A stretch of 52,984 nucleotides of DNA from Bacillota bacterium. Lineage in GTDB: Bacteria > Bacillota_I > Bacilli_A > Erysipelotrichales > Erysipelotrichaceae. The notes under the pieces are model-generated. The model saw only the letters and a program-made list of their open reading frames with translations. It made no database searches and was not told where the DNA came from. The stretch lies in assembly GCA_023426935.1 (NCBI GenBank), contig JAEZBR010000046.1:1-52984 (forward strand). The letters are read 5' to 3'. Positions 1 through 9,252 of the stretch are shown here, piece by piece (positions within the stretch are counted from its first letter, which is position 1; each line of letters opens with the position of its first letter). A program made the position numbers and the translations under genes.

Positions 1-810
1 ACCTTCTCTGACCGGTAATACTAACTTCATTAAATCGATTCCGAAGAAGTTTTCGTGTTGTTTTTCTTCATTACCGATTCGCGTATATTCTTTCTGATCA
101 TCCCACTTTTCCAAGCTGATGACTAAATCGACATCGGACTTGGGCATCGTAGCGGTAACTCCGAACATATTAACGACATTCAGAATTCCGATTCCTCGAA
201 TTTCTAATAAATCTTTCAACAATTCCGGAGCCTGCCCGATAATCTTGTTATGAATTCTGGCGACATCGACCCGATCATCCGCAATTAAGATTTGACCCTT
301 CTTCAATAGTTCCAAAGCAATTTCGCTTTTTCCCATTCCGCTATCGCCTTCAATTAAAACCCCAACCCCATAAATGTTTAGTAAAACGCCATGTACCGAG
401 ATGGAGATTGTCATCTTTTCTTCAAGGTATGAAATCATCTCAACCATCAAAGAAGAAGTCGGAGCATAAGAAGTAAAAATTGGAAAGTTCTTATCTCTAG
501 CAATCGATAGAAGAATTTCCGGACAGACATGATCCCGACTAATTAAAATCATCGGAGTAATCTCATTGGTTAAGAAATCGAATACCAACATCTGTTGTTC
601 GGTATTCATTCCTTCAATAAACGCAATTTCTTTATCGCCTAAGATGACAACTCTTCTGCGATCGGTATGTTCGAAATAGCCGGTCAGTTCTAAACCCGGG
701 CGATTAACATCCGGTACTTCAATCTTTCGATTGAGCGTATTTTCATCTCCACTGATCTGACGATAACCAAAATAATCAATGACCATTTTGACGGTTACGG
801 TTTGATCCAT
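1..810 (-). CDS. hprK: HPr kinase/phosphorylase (partial, C-terminus off the window)
   Basis: HprK phosphorylates and dephosphorylates Ser46 of HPr in the cytoplasm, setting catabolite repression in Gram-positive bacteria. I translated 270 residues from the ATG at 810; the family is about 310 long, so roughly 40 residues lie beyond position 1. The P-loop GDSGMGKS is at residues 155-162, preceded by the conserved His140. The family signature LEIRGIGI is at residues 202-209. The start has a GGAGG ribosome site inside the end of uvrA, and its ATG shares one base with the uvrA stop (TAATG), so the two are translationally coupled. The order uvrB-uvrA-hprK is typical of Bacillota. Confidence 0.95.
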   Translation of the reverse strand, partial: MDQTVTVKMVIDYFGYRQISGDENTLNRKIEVPDVNRPGLELTGYFEHTDRRRVVILGDKEIAFIEGMNTEQQMLVFDFLTNEITPMILISRDHVCPEILLSIARDKNFPIFTSYAPTSSLMVEMISYLEEKMTISISVHGVLLNIYGVGVLIEGDSGMGKSEIALELLKKGQILIADDRVDVARIHNKIIGQAPELLKDLLEIRGIGILNVVNMFGVTATMPKSDVDLVISLEKWDDQKEYTRIGNEEKQHENFFGIDLMKLVLPVREG

Positions 811-3635
811 TACTTTACCTCCAAAGCTTTAACCAGATATTGTCCGGTGTAGCTTTCCTTAACTTTGGCAATCTCTTCCGGGGTTCCGCAAGCTACCAGA
901 TTTCCACCTGCATCGCCGCCTTCCGGTCCTAAGTCCACAAGATAATCCGCATTCTTGATCACATCGAGATTATGCTCAATCACAATCACGGTATTCCCGT
1001 TATCGACTAAGCGTTGCAGTACTTTCAATAATTTATCCACATCATACGCATGCAAGCCGGTCGTCGGTTCATCTAAGACATACAAGGTTTTCCCGGAGGC
1101 GACCTTCTGTAATTCACTCGCCAGTTTAACCCGTTGTGCTTCGCCACCGGACAAGGTAGTTGCGGATTGACCTAGTTTGATATAGCCTAGTCCGACATCC
1201 ATCAAAGTCTGTAACCGATGGGCAATCTTGGGAATCGGTTCGAAGAAAGTCATCGCTTCTTCGATGGTCATCTCTAAGACATCATAGATGCTCTTGCCTT
1301 TATATTTTACCTGTAAGGTTTCTTCATTATACCTTTTTCCGCCACATTCTTCGCAGGGTACATAAACATCCGGTAAGAAATTCATGGAAATTCTTCGGAT
1401 TCCATCACCCTGACAGACCTCACAACGTCCGCCTTTAATGTTGAAGGAGAATCGGCCTTTGTCGTAACCTCTGGCTTTTGCTTCGACGGTTTTCGCGAAT
1501 AATTCCCGAATATCGTCAAACACGCCGGTATAAGTTACCGGATTAGATCTAGGCGTTCTGCCAATGGGATCTTGATCGATCTCAATAACTTTATCGATAT
1601 TATCCATCCCGGTAATCTTCTCACATTTGCCCGGGTGAATCCGAACCCGCCCTAAATGTTGCTGGAGGGTCTTGCTAAGAATCTCATTGACTAAAGTACT
1701 CTTACCGGATCCAGACACACCAGTTACCACAATGAAAGTTCCTAGCGGAAATTTAACATCTATATTCTTTAGATTATGTTCGCTGGCTTTTTTCACCACT
1801 AACGCTTTCCCGTTACCTTTTCGACGCTTATCGGGATAGCTGATCACTTTCTTGTGGGCTAAGTATTGTCCGGTGATGGATTCTTTACACTTTAGGATCC
1901 CCGGAACCGGTCCGTTATAGATAACTTTACCGCCATGAATACCAGCTCCCGGTCCGATATCAACAATCCAATCTGCCGACAACATCGTTTCTTCATCATG
2001 CTCAACCACGACTAAACTATTGCCCAAATCTCTCATATTCTTTAGAGAATTAATTAATTTGGAATTATCTCTTTGATGCAAACCGATTGAAGGTTCATCT
2101 AAGACATAAAGAACACCGGAAAGGTGCGAACCAATCTGAGTCGCCAATCTGATCCGCTGAGCTTCGCCTCCGGATAAAGTTCCGGCTAAACGGTCTAAAG
2201 TTAAGTATTCCAACCCGACGTCTTTTAAGAAACTTAAACGTTCTTTTACTTCTTTTAAGACTAACTTCGCAATCTCGGCTTCCATCGGTTTCAATTTTAG
2301 ATTATTGCAAAAATCTAACGCCTGTAAAACCGACATTCGCGTAAATTCATAGATATTCTTTCCCCCGACCTGAACCGAAAGTACGGCCGGATTCAATCTC
2401 TTTCCCCCACAAGTAGGGCAGACATCTTCGGTCATATATGAGCCATACCATTCTTTGGCCATCGAGCTGCTGGTCTCTACATATCTTCTTTCAATTAAAT
2501 CAACTGCGCCTTCAATATAATCGGTCTTGGTTGTGGTCATGCCAGAACGCGACTCGATTCGGTAGGATATCGGTTCTCTGGAGCCATGTAATAAAATATC
2601 CATCTGATCTTCCGAGAAATCTTTCAAGGGTTTATCTTCGCTTAAGTGATAATAATCAAGTAAAGCTTTATACTGTTGCCATTCAATATTCTCAGTATCT
2701 ACGATATACCGATAATACTTAATACCACCCTGTCTTATTGTTTTACTTTTATCCGGCATTAATAGATCTAGATCAATTCTTTCCTTGAACCCTAGACCGT
2801 TACAATCAGGACAAGCTCCCAAAGGTGAATTAAACGAGAATAGCCGGGGTTCTAAAACCGGTACCGAAAAGCCGCAATGCGGGCAAGAATAATTCTGCGA
2901 GAATAATTCAATCTGCTCCCCGACCTGGACTTCAACCATTCCTTGAGCTAACTTACAAGCCGTCTCCAAAGAATCGTGTAGTCTGGTATTATTCTCCGCC
3001 TTGAGCACAATTCGATCGACGACGACACTGATATCGTGTTTCTTATTTTTTTCTAATGACGGTGCTTCTTCAATCCGATAGATTTCATTATCGACTTTAA
3101 CTCGGACATATCCTTCTTTCAATAATTTATCAAAAACATCCTTCTGGGTGCCTTTTTTCTGTTTCAGGATTGGCGCCATAATGGTCAGCCTAGTTCCTTC
3201 CGGAGCTTTCTCAATCTGAGTTATCATTTGTTTGATTGTCTGAGAAGTAATCGGAATATGATGATTAGGACAATAAGGAACGCCGATGCGAGCATATAAC
3301 AATCTTAAATAGTCATAAATTTCCGTTACGGTTCCAACCGTCGAACGGGGATTGTTATTGGTGGTCTTCTGATCAATCGAGATGGCAGGAGATAAACCTT
3401 CAATGCTATCGACATCCGGTTTATCCACGTTACCTAAAAACTGCCGAGCATAGGCACTCAGCGATTCAATATATCTTCTCTGTCCTTCCGCATAAATCGT
3501 ATCGAAAGCTAAGGAGGTTTTTCCGGAACCGGAAACCCCTGTCATAATTACTAACTTTCCCCGCGGTATTTCTAAATCGATATTCTTGAGGTTGTTTTCT
3601 CTAGCCCCTTTTATTACTATCTTGTCATTTTCCAT
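810..3635 (-). CDS. uvrA: Excinuclease ABC subunit A
   Basis: UvrA is the DNA-damage recognition ATPase of nucleotide excision repair and works as a dimer with UvrB. The 941-residue product has two ABC ATPase halves. The first P-loop GVSGSGKT is at residues 33-40 and a second GVSGSGKS lies near residue 640. Two LSGGEAQR signatures are present. Zinc-binding CxxC pairs occur around residues 255-285 (CPHC, CPDC) and in the second half (CEVC, CEEC). I chose the ATG at 3635; an in-frame TTG at 3647 overlaps the -10 box and would probably not be transcribed. It is separated from uvrB by a surface-protein gene and has its own promoter. Its stop overlaps the hprK start. Confidence 0.97.
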   Translation of the reverse strand: MENDKIVIKGARENNLKNIDLEIPRGKLVIMTGVSGSGKTSLAFDTIYAEGQRRYIESLSAYARQFLGNVDKPDVDSIEGLSPAISIDQKTTNNNPRSTVGTVTEIYDYLRLLYARIGVPYCPNHHIPITSQTIKQMITQIEKAPEGTRLTIMAPILKQKKGTQKDVFDKLLKEGYVRVKVDNEIYRIEEAPSLEKNKKHDISVVVDRIVLKAENNTRLHDSLETACKLAQGMVEVQVGEQIELFSQNYSCPHCGFSVPVLEPRLFSFNSPLGACPDCNGLGFKERIDLDLLMPDKSKTIRQGGIKYYRYIVDTENIEWQQYKALLDYYHLSEDKPLKDFSEDQMDILLHGSREPISYRIESRSGMTTTKTDYIEGAVDLIERRYVETSSSMAKEWYGSYMTEDVCPTCGGKRLNPAVLSVQVGGKNIYEFTRMSVLQALDFCNNLKLKPMEAEIAKLVLKEVKERLSFLKDVGLEYLTLDRLAGTLSGGEAQRIRLATQIGSHLSGVLYVLDEPSIGLHQRDNSKLINSLKNMRDLGNSLVVVEHDEETMLSADWIVDIGPGAGIHGGKVIYNGPVPGILKCKESITGQYLAHKKVISYPDKRRKGNGKALVVKKASEHNLKNIDVKFPLGTFIVVTGVSGSGKSTLVNEILSKTLQQHLGRVRIHPGKCEKITGMDNIDKVIEIDQDPIGRTPRSNPVTYTGVFDDIRELFAKTVEAKARGYDKGRFSFNIKGGRCEVCQGDGIRRISMNFLPDVYVPCEECGGKRYNEETLQVKYKGKSIYDVLEMTIEEAMTFFEPIPKIAHRLQTLMDVGLGYIKLGQSATTLSGGEAQRVKLASELQKVASGKTLYVLDEPTTGLHAYDVDKLLKVLQRLVDNGNTVIVIEHNLDVIKNADYLVDLGPEGGDAGGNLVACGTPEEIAKVKESYTGQYLVKALEVK

Positions 3636-3646
3636 GGTATGCCCCA

Positions 3647-3652
3647 ATTATA
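3647..3652 (-). promoter_or_regulatory. -10 box of uvrA, near-leaderless
   Basis: The minus strand reads TATAAT at 3652-3647, and the uvrA ATG begins 11 bases further on. Transcription would start about 5 bases before the ATG, leaving almost no leader. A GGGG lies 6 bases before the ATG but would be only partly transcribed. No clear -35 hexamer was seen. Confidence 0.55.
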
Positions 3653-3691
3653 CAATATTCAAGCAGGTTTTCCTAACCGGATACCCACAAC

Positions 3692-3714
3692 AAAAGGAAG
3701 CAGTGCTTCCCTTT
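3692..3714 (-). terminator. Intrinsic terminator of the surface-protein gene
   Basis: The minus strand folds into a 10-bp stem (one G-T pair) with arms AAAGGGAAGC and GCTTCCTTTT around a 3-base loop, ending in a T-rich tract. It sits about 30 bases past the stop of the surface-protein gene, so uvrA needs its own promoter. Confidence 0.75.
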
Positions 3715-3740
3715 GTTACATCTCTGATTTAGCCTGTTTA

Positions 3741-5387
3741 CTAAATACTCTTACCTTGGTGTTTTTTACTATAGATTACATACCCTAAAATTACTGTTGC
3801 TCCCGCTAATAAACCAATATATAGCCAAATATTACTGGTTACTCCGGTGTCTGGCGAAACAGGAGTTTGGTTCGAAGCAGCTTCATGAATAAAGTGAATG
3901 TCATTAACCAATAGACTATGTCCACTTACCGTTGCGACACCCTTATTATCTATACTCAGAATATAATTGTTATTATTAGTGTTATACGGCGTCAAGACGA
4001 CCTCTGCTCCATCACTAGTTTTAATTGTTACATTCTTAAGTTTATAACCATCCGCTGGTTTATCAACGGCCTCAAATGTGAATAACTCATTCTTTAAAAC
4101 AGTTCTTCCTTCAAGTAAAGCATCGACTAAATTATAATCCCGACTATCAACATAGCCATCTAGATCAATATCTCCGGATTTAGTGATCATTTCATCATTG
4201 GCTTTTCTTAAATTCAAGTCATTCGCTATCAGCGCAATCTCGTCATTTCCATCGACATCCTTATCCCGATCATAATCGCCTTTAACTAACCATTCAGTTA
4301 CTTCACCATTATCATCACTGGTCGGGTTAATGGTGATGACCGCAGAGATTAGTTCATGGACAAATACAACTTTATTATTGGAAAGACTAGTACCACTCAA
4401 GGTTATAACTCCATTATCGTCAATACTTAGCTTGTAATTGCCATTTGTTAGACTTGCGGGAGTTAAAACTACCGTTGAATTCCCAGCCGTAATACTTACA
4501 CTCTTAAGTTTGTAACCAGGTGCTGGGGTATCGACGACACTATAAGTGAAATACTTGTTTGGAAGAGTTTCTTTACCATACAGTATGGAAGCAATCAACG
4601 AATAATCACGGCTATCAGCCGAACCATCTTCATCAAGATCCGCCGCTTTCAAAGCCAATTCATCGGTAATAGGCGTTTTGGATAAATCATGATTAATTAC
4701 GGCGATTTCATCGTTGCCATCAACATCTTTATCGCGATCCGCGTCTCCCATTAATATCCATTTAGAAATCTGGCCGTTCGCATCACTGATAGCATCCAAA
4801 GTTATAACTGAGGAAATTAGTTCATGGGTAAAATCAACCTGATTAGTAGCAAGACTTTTCCCGGTCACGGTCGCTTTTCCGTTAGCATCGATACTTAATT
4901 CATAACCGTTATTCGCTGGATGCGCAACCGTAAGAACCACATCCGCATTATTTCCAGCCTTTATATTAACACTCTTCAGTTTATATCCCGGTGCCGGCGT
5001 ATCGACCACGCTGAAGCTAAAATATCCATTGCCGTCAGGAAGAGCTATACTGCCGTTCAACAAGTTGCCAATCAACGAATGATCACGGCTATCGGCCGAA
5101 CCATCCTCATCAAGATCCGCCGCCCTTAAGGCCATAGCATCCGTAATCGTCGGAGTGCCAAGATCATGATTAATAATTGCCGTTTCATCATCGGCATCGA
5201 CATCCTTATCCCGATCGGCATCACCTTTTAAAATCCATTCAGTTATTTCACCATTACTATCACTGCCACAAGTAAGCTTGATTGCGGCATTTGCGGCAAA
5301 GGTCGAAGTAGTCAGTGACGATAATAATAAGGCTACCATCGCATAGGCAACTAGGGCCTTCCCCAATACCTTTTTGTAATTTTTCAT
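3741..5387 (-). CDS. Sortase-anchored surface protein with three dockerin-like modules
   Basis: This is a 548-residue secreted protein. Residues 1-31 are a signal peptide ending near TSTFAANA. Three tandem units of about 157 residues follow. Each starts with two dockerin or EF-hand-like calcium loops, for example DADRDKDVDADD and DLDEDGSADSRD, and continues with a beta-rich segment containing GYKLK and an LSID motif. The C-terminus has a sorting-like signal, SPDTG, then a hydrophobic helix and a KK-containing tail; the motif departs from LPxTG by Ser for Leu. Units 1 and 2 are close copies at DNA level, offset by 477 bp. The ATG at 5387 has an AGGAGA ribosome site 8 bases upstream; an in-frame GTG or TTG further up lacks one. 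It interrupts the usual uvrB-uvrA pairing. Calcium binding and wall anchoring are inferred; the ligand is unknown. Confidence 0.8.
   Translation of the reverse strand: MKNYKKVLGKALVAYAMVALLLSSLTTSTFAANAAIKLTCGSDSNGEITEWILKGDADRDKDVDADDETAIINHDLGTPTITDAMALRAADLDEDGSADSRDHSLIGNLLNGSIALPDGNGYFSFSVVDTPAPGYKLKSVNIKAGNNADVVLTVAHPANNGYELSIDANGKATVTGKSLATNQVDFTHELISSVITLDAISDANGQISKWILMGDADRDKDVDGNDEIAVINHDLSKTPITDELALKAADLDEDGSADSRDYSLIASILYGKETLPNKYFTYSVVDTPAPGYKLKSVSITAGNSTVVLTPASLTNGNYKLSIDDNGVITLSGTSLSNNKVVFVHELISAVITINPTSDDNGEVTEWLVKGDYDRDKDVDGNDEIALIANDLNLRKANDEMITKSGDIDLDGYVDSRDYNLVDALLEGRTVLKNELFTFEAVDKPADGYKLKNVTIKTSDGAEVVLTPYNTNNNNYILSIDNKGVATVSGHSLLVNDIHFIHEAASNQTPVSPDTGVTSNIWLYIGLLAGATVILGYVIYSKKHQGKSI
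3921..5290 (-). repeat. Three tandem coding repeats (about 470-477 bp each)
   Basis: The dockerin-like units repeat at nucleotide level. The string cacggctatc occurs at 5084 and at 4607, 477 bp apart. The matching but more diverged cgactatc lies at 4141, about 468 bp further. The first two copies share long near-identical stretches around the calcium loops, which points to recent duplication. The third copy is older or under different selection. Outer boundaries are approximate. Confidence 0.7.
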
Positions 5388-5493
5388 TTGATATTTCTCC
5401 TGTGTCAAATTTGCAACCAAATATATCTAAACCAATCAATTCCTAAATTGTCGTTTCCACACCTCTTCTCTCATTGATTTCCATTATGGAAAC

Positions 5494-5530
5494 AAAAAAG
5501 CCTACAGCAACCATTAAGATTGTTATAGGC
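5494..5530 (-). terminator. Intrinsic terminator or attenuator before the surface-protein gene
   Basis: On the minus strand two 13-base arms (5530-5518 and 5512-5500) form 12 pairs around a 5-base loop and are followed by six T. It lies 180 bases past the uvrB stop and about 105 bases before the surface-protein start. It could end uvrB transcription, attenuate the surface gene, or do both. Confidence 0.8.
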
Positions 5531-5589
5531 TCTGTAGCTTTAGTAACAGGCACTGCATATATACCTACTGCTATTTTCCCCAGTAGTTA

Positions 5590-5595
5590 ATTATA
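5590..5595 (-). promoter_or_regulatory. Predicted -10 box of the surface-protein leader
   Basis: TATAAT on the minus strand, with the predicted start site falling at the foot of the first leader hairpin. The -35 region is poor, so the call rests on the -10 and the position of the structured RNA. Confidence 0.4.
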
Positions 5596-5710
5596 TTTAA
5601 ACACCTGCTTAAAATTAAAGCAATAATTTTATCTCTAATTCCGCAAATAATTCCTATTTTAATTAATTCTAATATGTCACGGTGAATGAATCGCTTAATA
5701 TGCGATAAAA

Positions 5711-7693
5711 CTAATCTTTAGCTCTTAATTCTCCGATCATGTCTCTTAATTCGGCGGCTCTTTCAAAGTCTAAGACTCGCGCGGCATCTTTCATTTCTTT
5801 CTCTAATTTATCAATCAACTGATCCTTGGCTTTCTTATCGCCTTTTAACTTCTTGTTAAGGTAATTAGAGGCCATCTGCTGGGTTTCTTTACCATGGATC
5901 GCATCCCGAACTTCTTTCTTGATTGTTTGGGGAATAATGCCATGTTCCTTATTATATGCATCCTGAATCTTTCTTCGCCGATTGGTTTCTTGAATCGCTT
6001 GCTGCATACTTCCGGTAATCACATCCGCATACATGATTACTTTACCGTTCACATTTCGGGCGGCTCGTCCGGAGGTCTGAATCAAAGATCTGGTGGATCT
6101 TAAGAAACCTTCCTTGTCCGCATCTAAGATCGCAATTAAACTGACTTCTGGAATATCCAAGCCTTCTCTTAAAAGATTGATTCCGACCAGCACATCATAC
6201 TTACCTAAACGTAGATCCCGAATAATTTCGGTTCGTTCCAAGGTGTCGGTTTCATGGTGTAAATAAGCGACTTTTAAATCCATCTTCTGTAAGTACGCCG
6301 TCAGATCTTCCGCCATCTTGACGGTCAAAGTTGTAATTAAAGTTCGTTCGGAAGCTTTAATCCTTAGTTTTATCTCATCGACCAGATTATCAATCTGACC
6401 TTTACTGGGACGTACTTCGATGACCGGATCCAATAAACCGGTCGGGCGAATAATCTGTTCGGTTACTTTGCCATGAGTCAGATCCATCTCATAATCACCG
6501 GGGGTCGCGGAAACGAAGATTACCTGATTCGTTAATTCTTCAAATTCATTAAATTTTAAAGGACGATTATCTAAAGCACTAGGCAACCGAAAACCATAAT
6601 CGACTAAGGTCTGTTTACGGGCATGATCCCCGTTATACATACCTCTAATCTGGGGAATCGAAACATGTGATTCATCGATAACCAATAGATAATCTTTCGG
6701 GAAATAGTCAAACAACGTGAAAGATCTCGTACCCGGTTTTCTTCCCTCCAAGACACGGGAATAGTTTTCAATCCCCGAGCACATTCCCAGTTCTCTTAGC
6801 TGTTCAACATCGAATTTGACCCGTTGAGTCAACCTTTCTTCTTCAAGTAGCTTTCCCTGTTGATGAAACCAGGCCGCCCGATCTTTCGCTTCCGTCTCAA
6901 TCTCTTCGCATGCCCTCAACATCGTTTCTTTGGGTCTGGCATATCCAGTCGCCGGATAAATATTATATAGGGTATAACCGTTCAAAATATTGCCGGTAAG
7001 CGGGTCAACTTCCGTAATTCGCTCAATAACATCGTCGAATAACTCCAAATGAACTAAGAATGTATCGGTATGTCCCGGCGCAATCTCAATCACATCGCCC
7101 CGAACTCTAAAACAGCCCCGTTTAAGATCTAAGTCATTGCGGGTGTATTGCAAGGAAACTAATTTATGAATTAATTCCTGACGGTCGATTGTTTCCCCAT
7201 TATGCAGGGTAAAGAACATATCCCGATACTGATCCGGGTCACTGGAGGCATAGATACAGGCCACTGAAGCGACGATAATTGTATTGCGATGTTCCAGAAT
7301 CGAATCGTAAGCCGCCATTCTTAACATATCCAACTCATCGTTAGTCATGGAGCTTTTCTCAATGTAAGTATCACTCTTAGGCAGATACGCTTCCGGTTGG
7401 TAATAATCGAAGTTCGAAACGAAATACTCGACATGATCATGCGGGAACATTTCTTTAAACTCCGAATATAATTGTCCGGCTAAGGTCTTATTATGGGAGA
7501 ACACTAAAGTTGGTTTATTGACTTTCTGAATAACATTCGAGATCGTAAAAGTCTTTCCGGTTCCGGTCGCCCCTAAAAGAACCTGATCTTTCTTACCTTC
7601 ATTGATTCCTTCAATCAATTCTTGGATTGCCGCTGGTTGATCGCCTTTAGGTTCAAAAGGCGAAACTAAATGAAATAATTCTTTCTCACTCAT
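5711..7693 (-). CDS. uvrB: Excinuclease ABC subunit B
   Basis: UvrB is the helicase-like damage-verification subunit of excision repair; it is loaded by UvrA and recruits UvrC. The 660-residue length is normal. The P-loop GATGTGKT is at residues 41-48. The beta-hairpin region carries DYYQPEAY, and the Walker B-type motif is DESH. A C-terminal UVR motif (LDFERAAELRD) contacts UvrC and UvrA. The ATG overlaps the end of the upstream protease gene by 8 bases (ATGAGTGA), with GGAG 8 bases ahead, so it is translationally coupled. uvrA is not directly downstream; a surface-protein gene and its leader lie between. Confidence 0.97.
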   Translation of the reverse strand: MSEKELFHLVSPFEPKGDQPAAIQELIEGINEGKKDQVLLGATGTGKTFTISNVIQKVNKPTLVFSHNKTLAGQLYSEFKEMFPHDHVEYFVSNFDYYQPEAYLPKSDTYIEKSSMTNDELDMLRMAAYDSILEHRNTIIVASVACIYASSDPDQYRDMFFTLHNGETIDRQELIHKLVSLQYTRNDLDLKRGCFRVRGDVIEIAPGHTDTFLVHLELFDDVIERITEVDPLTGNILNGYTLYNIYPATGYARPKETMLRACEEIETEAKDRAAWFHQQGKLLEEERLTQRVKFDVEQLRELGMCSGIENYSRVLEGRKPGTRSFTLFDYFPKDYLLVIDESHVSIPQIRGMYNGDHARKQTLVDYGFRLPSALDNRPLKFNEFEELTNQVIFVSATPGDYEMDLTHGKVTEQIIRPTGLLDPVIEVRPSKGQIDNLVDEIKLRIKASERTLITTLTVKMAEDLTAYLQKMDLKVAYLHHETDTLERTEIIRDLRLGKYDVLVGINLLREGLDIPEVSLIAILDADKEGFLRSTRSLIQTSGRAARNVNGKVIMYADVITGSMQQAIQETNRRRKIQDAYNKEHGIIPQTIKKEVRDAIHGKETQQMASNYLNKKLKGDKKAKDQLIDKLEKEMKDAARVLDFERAAELRDMIGELRAKD

Positions 7694-9143
7694 TAATTAG
7701 CTCCAAAGCTTTTTGTAACTGCGTATCGTAAGTATTCCGATTATCATCCCAAACTCTCAATAGAGCAGAATTCATTTCGTTTCCGGTTTCCATATTCAGC
7801 TGTCCGTTGACTGTCAATTGATGATCGGTTTGGAAGTTAGTGAGTGCGCTTTGAGTATCCTTGCTGAAATAACCATCGGTACGATCAACTGAGTAACCCA
7901 AGAACTTTAGATATTTCTGCGCGGTCGCTACTTTGGTTGAAACCGAATCATAGCTGTAGTTTTCTTCTTCACTTAGATCTAACAAAGATTCATATAACGC
8001 CGGATCTAATTTAACTTCATAATCCGGAGTCACACCTTTTCCATCGATTGATTCATTGTTTGGGGTTAACCATTGGGCATCGGTATATTTCAAAGCACTG
8101 CCGTCCGCAAAAGTTACGGCGACCTGAACGGTGCCTTTACCGTAAGTCGTGGTTCCGACAATCTTGGTGCCTTCATTAATTCGCATCGCTGCCGCAAAGA
8201 CTTCGGTACAGCTGGCCGAGTTTTCATTCACCAACATGACGATATTCTCAAAGTTATACTGTTTCGCACCGGAAGTTTTCTCAATTTCCTTACTGCCATT
8301 CCGATATTCCTGAACTAAAACCGTTGAACCCTGATCCATAAAGAAAGCGGACATTTTCATTAAAGTATCTAAATATCCTCCGCCATTATCTCTTAGATCC
8401 AAAACAATTTTCGTAACGCCTTTATTTCTTAAATTATCCAAATGAGTCTGTAATTCTTCACTGGTGCCACTGGAGAAACTTAAAATATTTACATAACCGA
8501 TATTGTTATCTAAGATTTTACTGGTAACCGAAGTGTAGATCTGGGCACGGGTAATATCATAATCGATTTTTTCATTGCCCCGCTGAATACTGAGCTTTAC
8601 CACAGTTCCGACTTTTCCGGTCACCGCACTCTTTATCTCATTGGTGGTCATACCTGAGGTACTCTTACCGTCAATTGCGATAATTAGATCACCCATCTGT
8701 AAACCAACCGCTTCCGCTGGGGAATCCGGAAGAATACTTCTAATCAAGACTTTTTCGTTAATTACCTGATAAGAAACCCCGACCCCAACTAGGGTATTAT
8801 CCAAAGAAGAAGAGAAACTATTCATTTCATCTGCCGTCATATATTGGGTGTGGGTATCTCCTTGGGCATCGACCATTCCTTTGATTGCAGATTCAATCAA
8901 TGAACTGCTTAAATCATCTTTATCTTTCCCAAAATACCAATCATTTTCCATCAAGTTGTAAACCGATTCAAGAATGGAAAACTTGGAATTGGTGCTCTGA
9001 GTCCCACTGCTTAAGTTGCTGACGACTTTGCTGGTAATGATTCCCAAAACAAAAGCTATCGTTACTAAACAAATCGTAACGACACGGCGTTTATTTGGTT
9101 TCTTTTCAACATAGGTTTTATTTAAATTTTCTGGTTCGTTCAT
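7686..9143 (-). CDS. S41-family C-terminal processing protease with PDZ and peptidoglycan-binding domains
   Basis: This is a membrane-anchored serine protease of the CtpA/CtpB type, acting outside the membrane. Residues 20-44 form an N-terminal transmembrane anchor, about 95-190 is a PDZ domain, and about 200-380 is the S41 core. By alignment with E. coli Prc spacing, the Ser-Lys dyad is Ser311 (NENSASCTE) and Lys336 (TYGKGTVQ), with Gln340. Residues about 415-470 are a PG_binding_1 fold. The ATG at 9143 follows a GTGAGG ribosome site at 6 bases; an in-frame GTG at 9155 is that site itself. Bacillota often place ctpB between ftsX and uvrB, as here. Family substrates include sporulation or envelope proteins; the target here is unknown. 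Confidence 0.9.
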   Translation of the reverse strand: MNEPENLNKTYVEKKPNKRRVVTICLVTIAFVLGIITSKVVSNLSSGTQSTNSKFSILESVYNLMENDWYFGKDKDDLSSSLIESAIKGMVDAQGDTHTQYMTADEMNSFSSSLDNTLVGVGVSYQVINEKVLIRSILPDSPAEAVGLQMGDLIIAIDGKSTSGMTTNEIKSAVTGKVGTVVKLSIQRGNEKIDYDITRAQIYTSVTSKILDNNIGYVNILSFSSGTSEELQTHLDNLRNKGVTKIVLDLRDNGGGYLDTLMKMSAFFMDQGSTVLVQEYRNGSKEIEKTSGAKQYNFENIVMLVNENSASCTEVFAAAMRINEGTKIVGTTTYGKGTVQVAVTFADGSALKYTDAQWLTPNNESIDGKGVTPDYEVKLDPALYESLLDLSEEENYSYDSVSTKVATAQKYLKFLGYSVDRTDGYFSKDTQSALTNFQTDHQLTVNGQLNMETGNEMNSALLRVWDDNRNTYDTQLQKALELINE

Positions 9144-9252
9144 ATTTGGCCTCACGGATATATTCTAGCATAGTTAGATATAACAGTTTGATAAAGGCTC
9201 GGCGACTTTTATGCCAAGTGAATTTCTTGTTTCACAAAATATAACAATCAAA

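Larger units (their letters stand above)
5388..5710 (-). other. 323-bp leader region of the surface-protein gene
   Basis: No gene is seen here. The minus strand carries a TATAAT at 5595-5590. A predicted transcription start near 5583-5586 coincides with the base of a hairpin with CTACTG and CAGTAG arms (5586-5565). A terminator hairpin follows at 5530-5494, then about 105 bases to the ribosome site. The layout resembles a riboswitch or attenuator leader of about 195 nt. A short segment (AAAGCTACAGAGCC) loosely recalls the 3' part of c-di-GMP-I aptamers, but the 5' half of that aptamer is absent, so no class is assigned. Confidence 0.5.

Noticed and set aside
5494..5595. Possible c-di-GMP-I riboswitch
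   Set aside because: Only a short AAAGCTACAGAGCC-like stretch resembles the class. The GCAAACC half and the GAAA-capped stem geometry are missing, so I call it only an unclassified leader.
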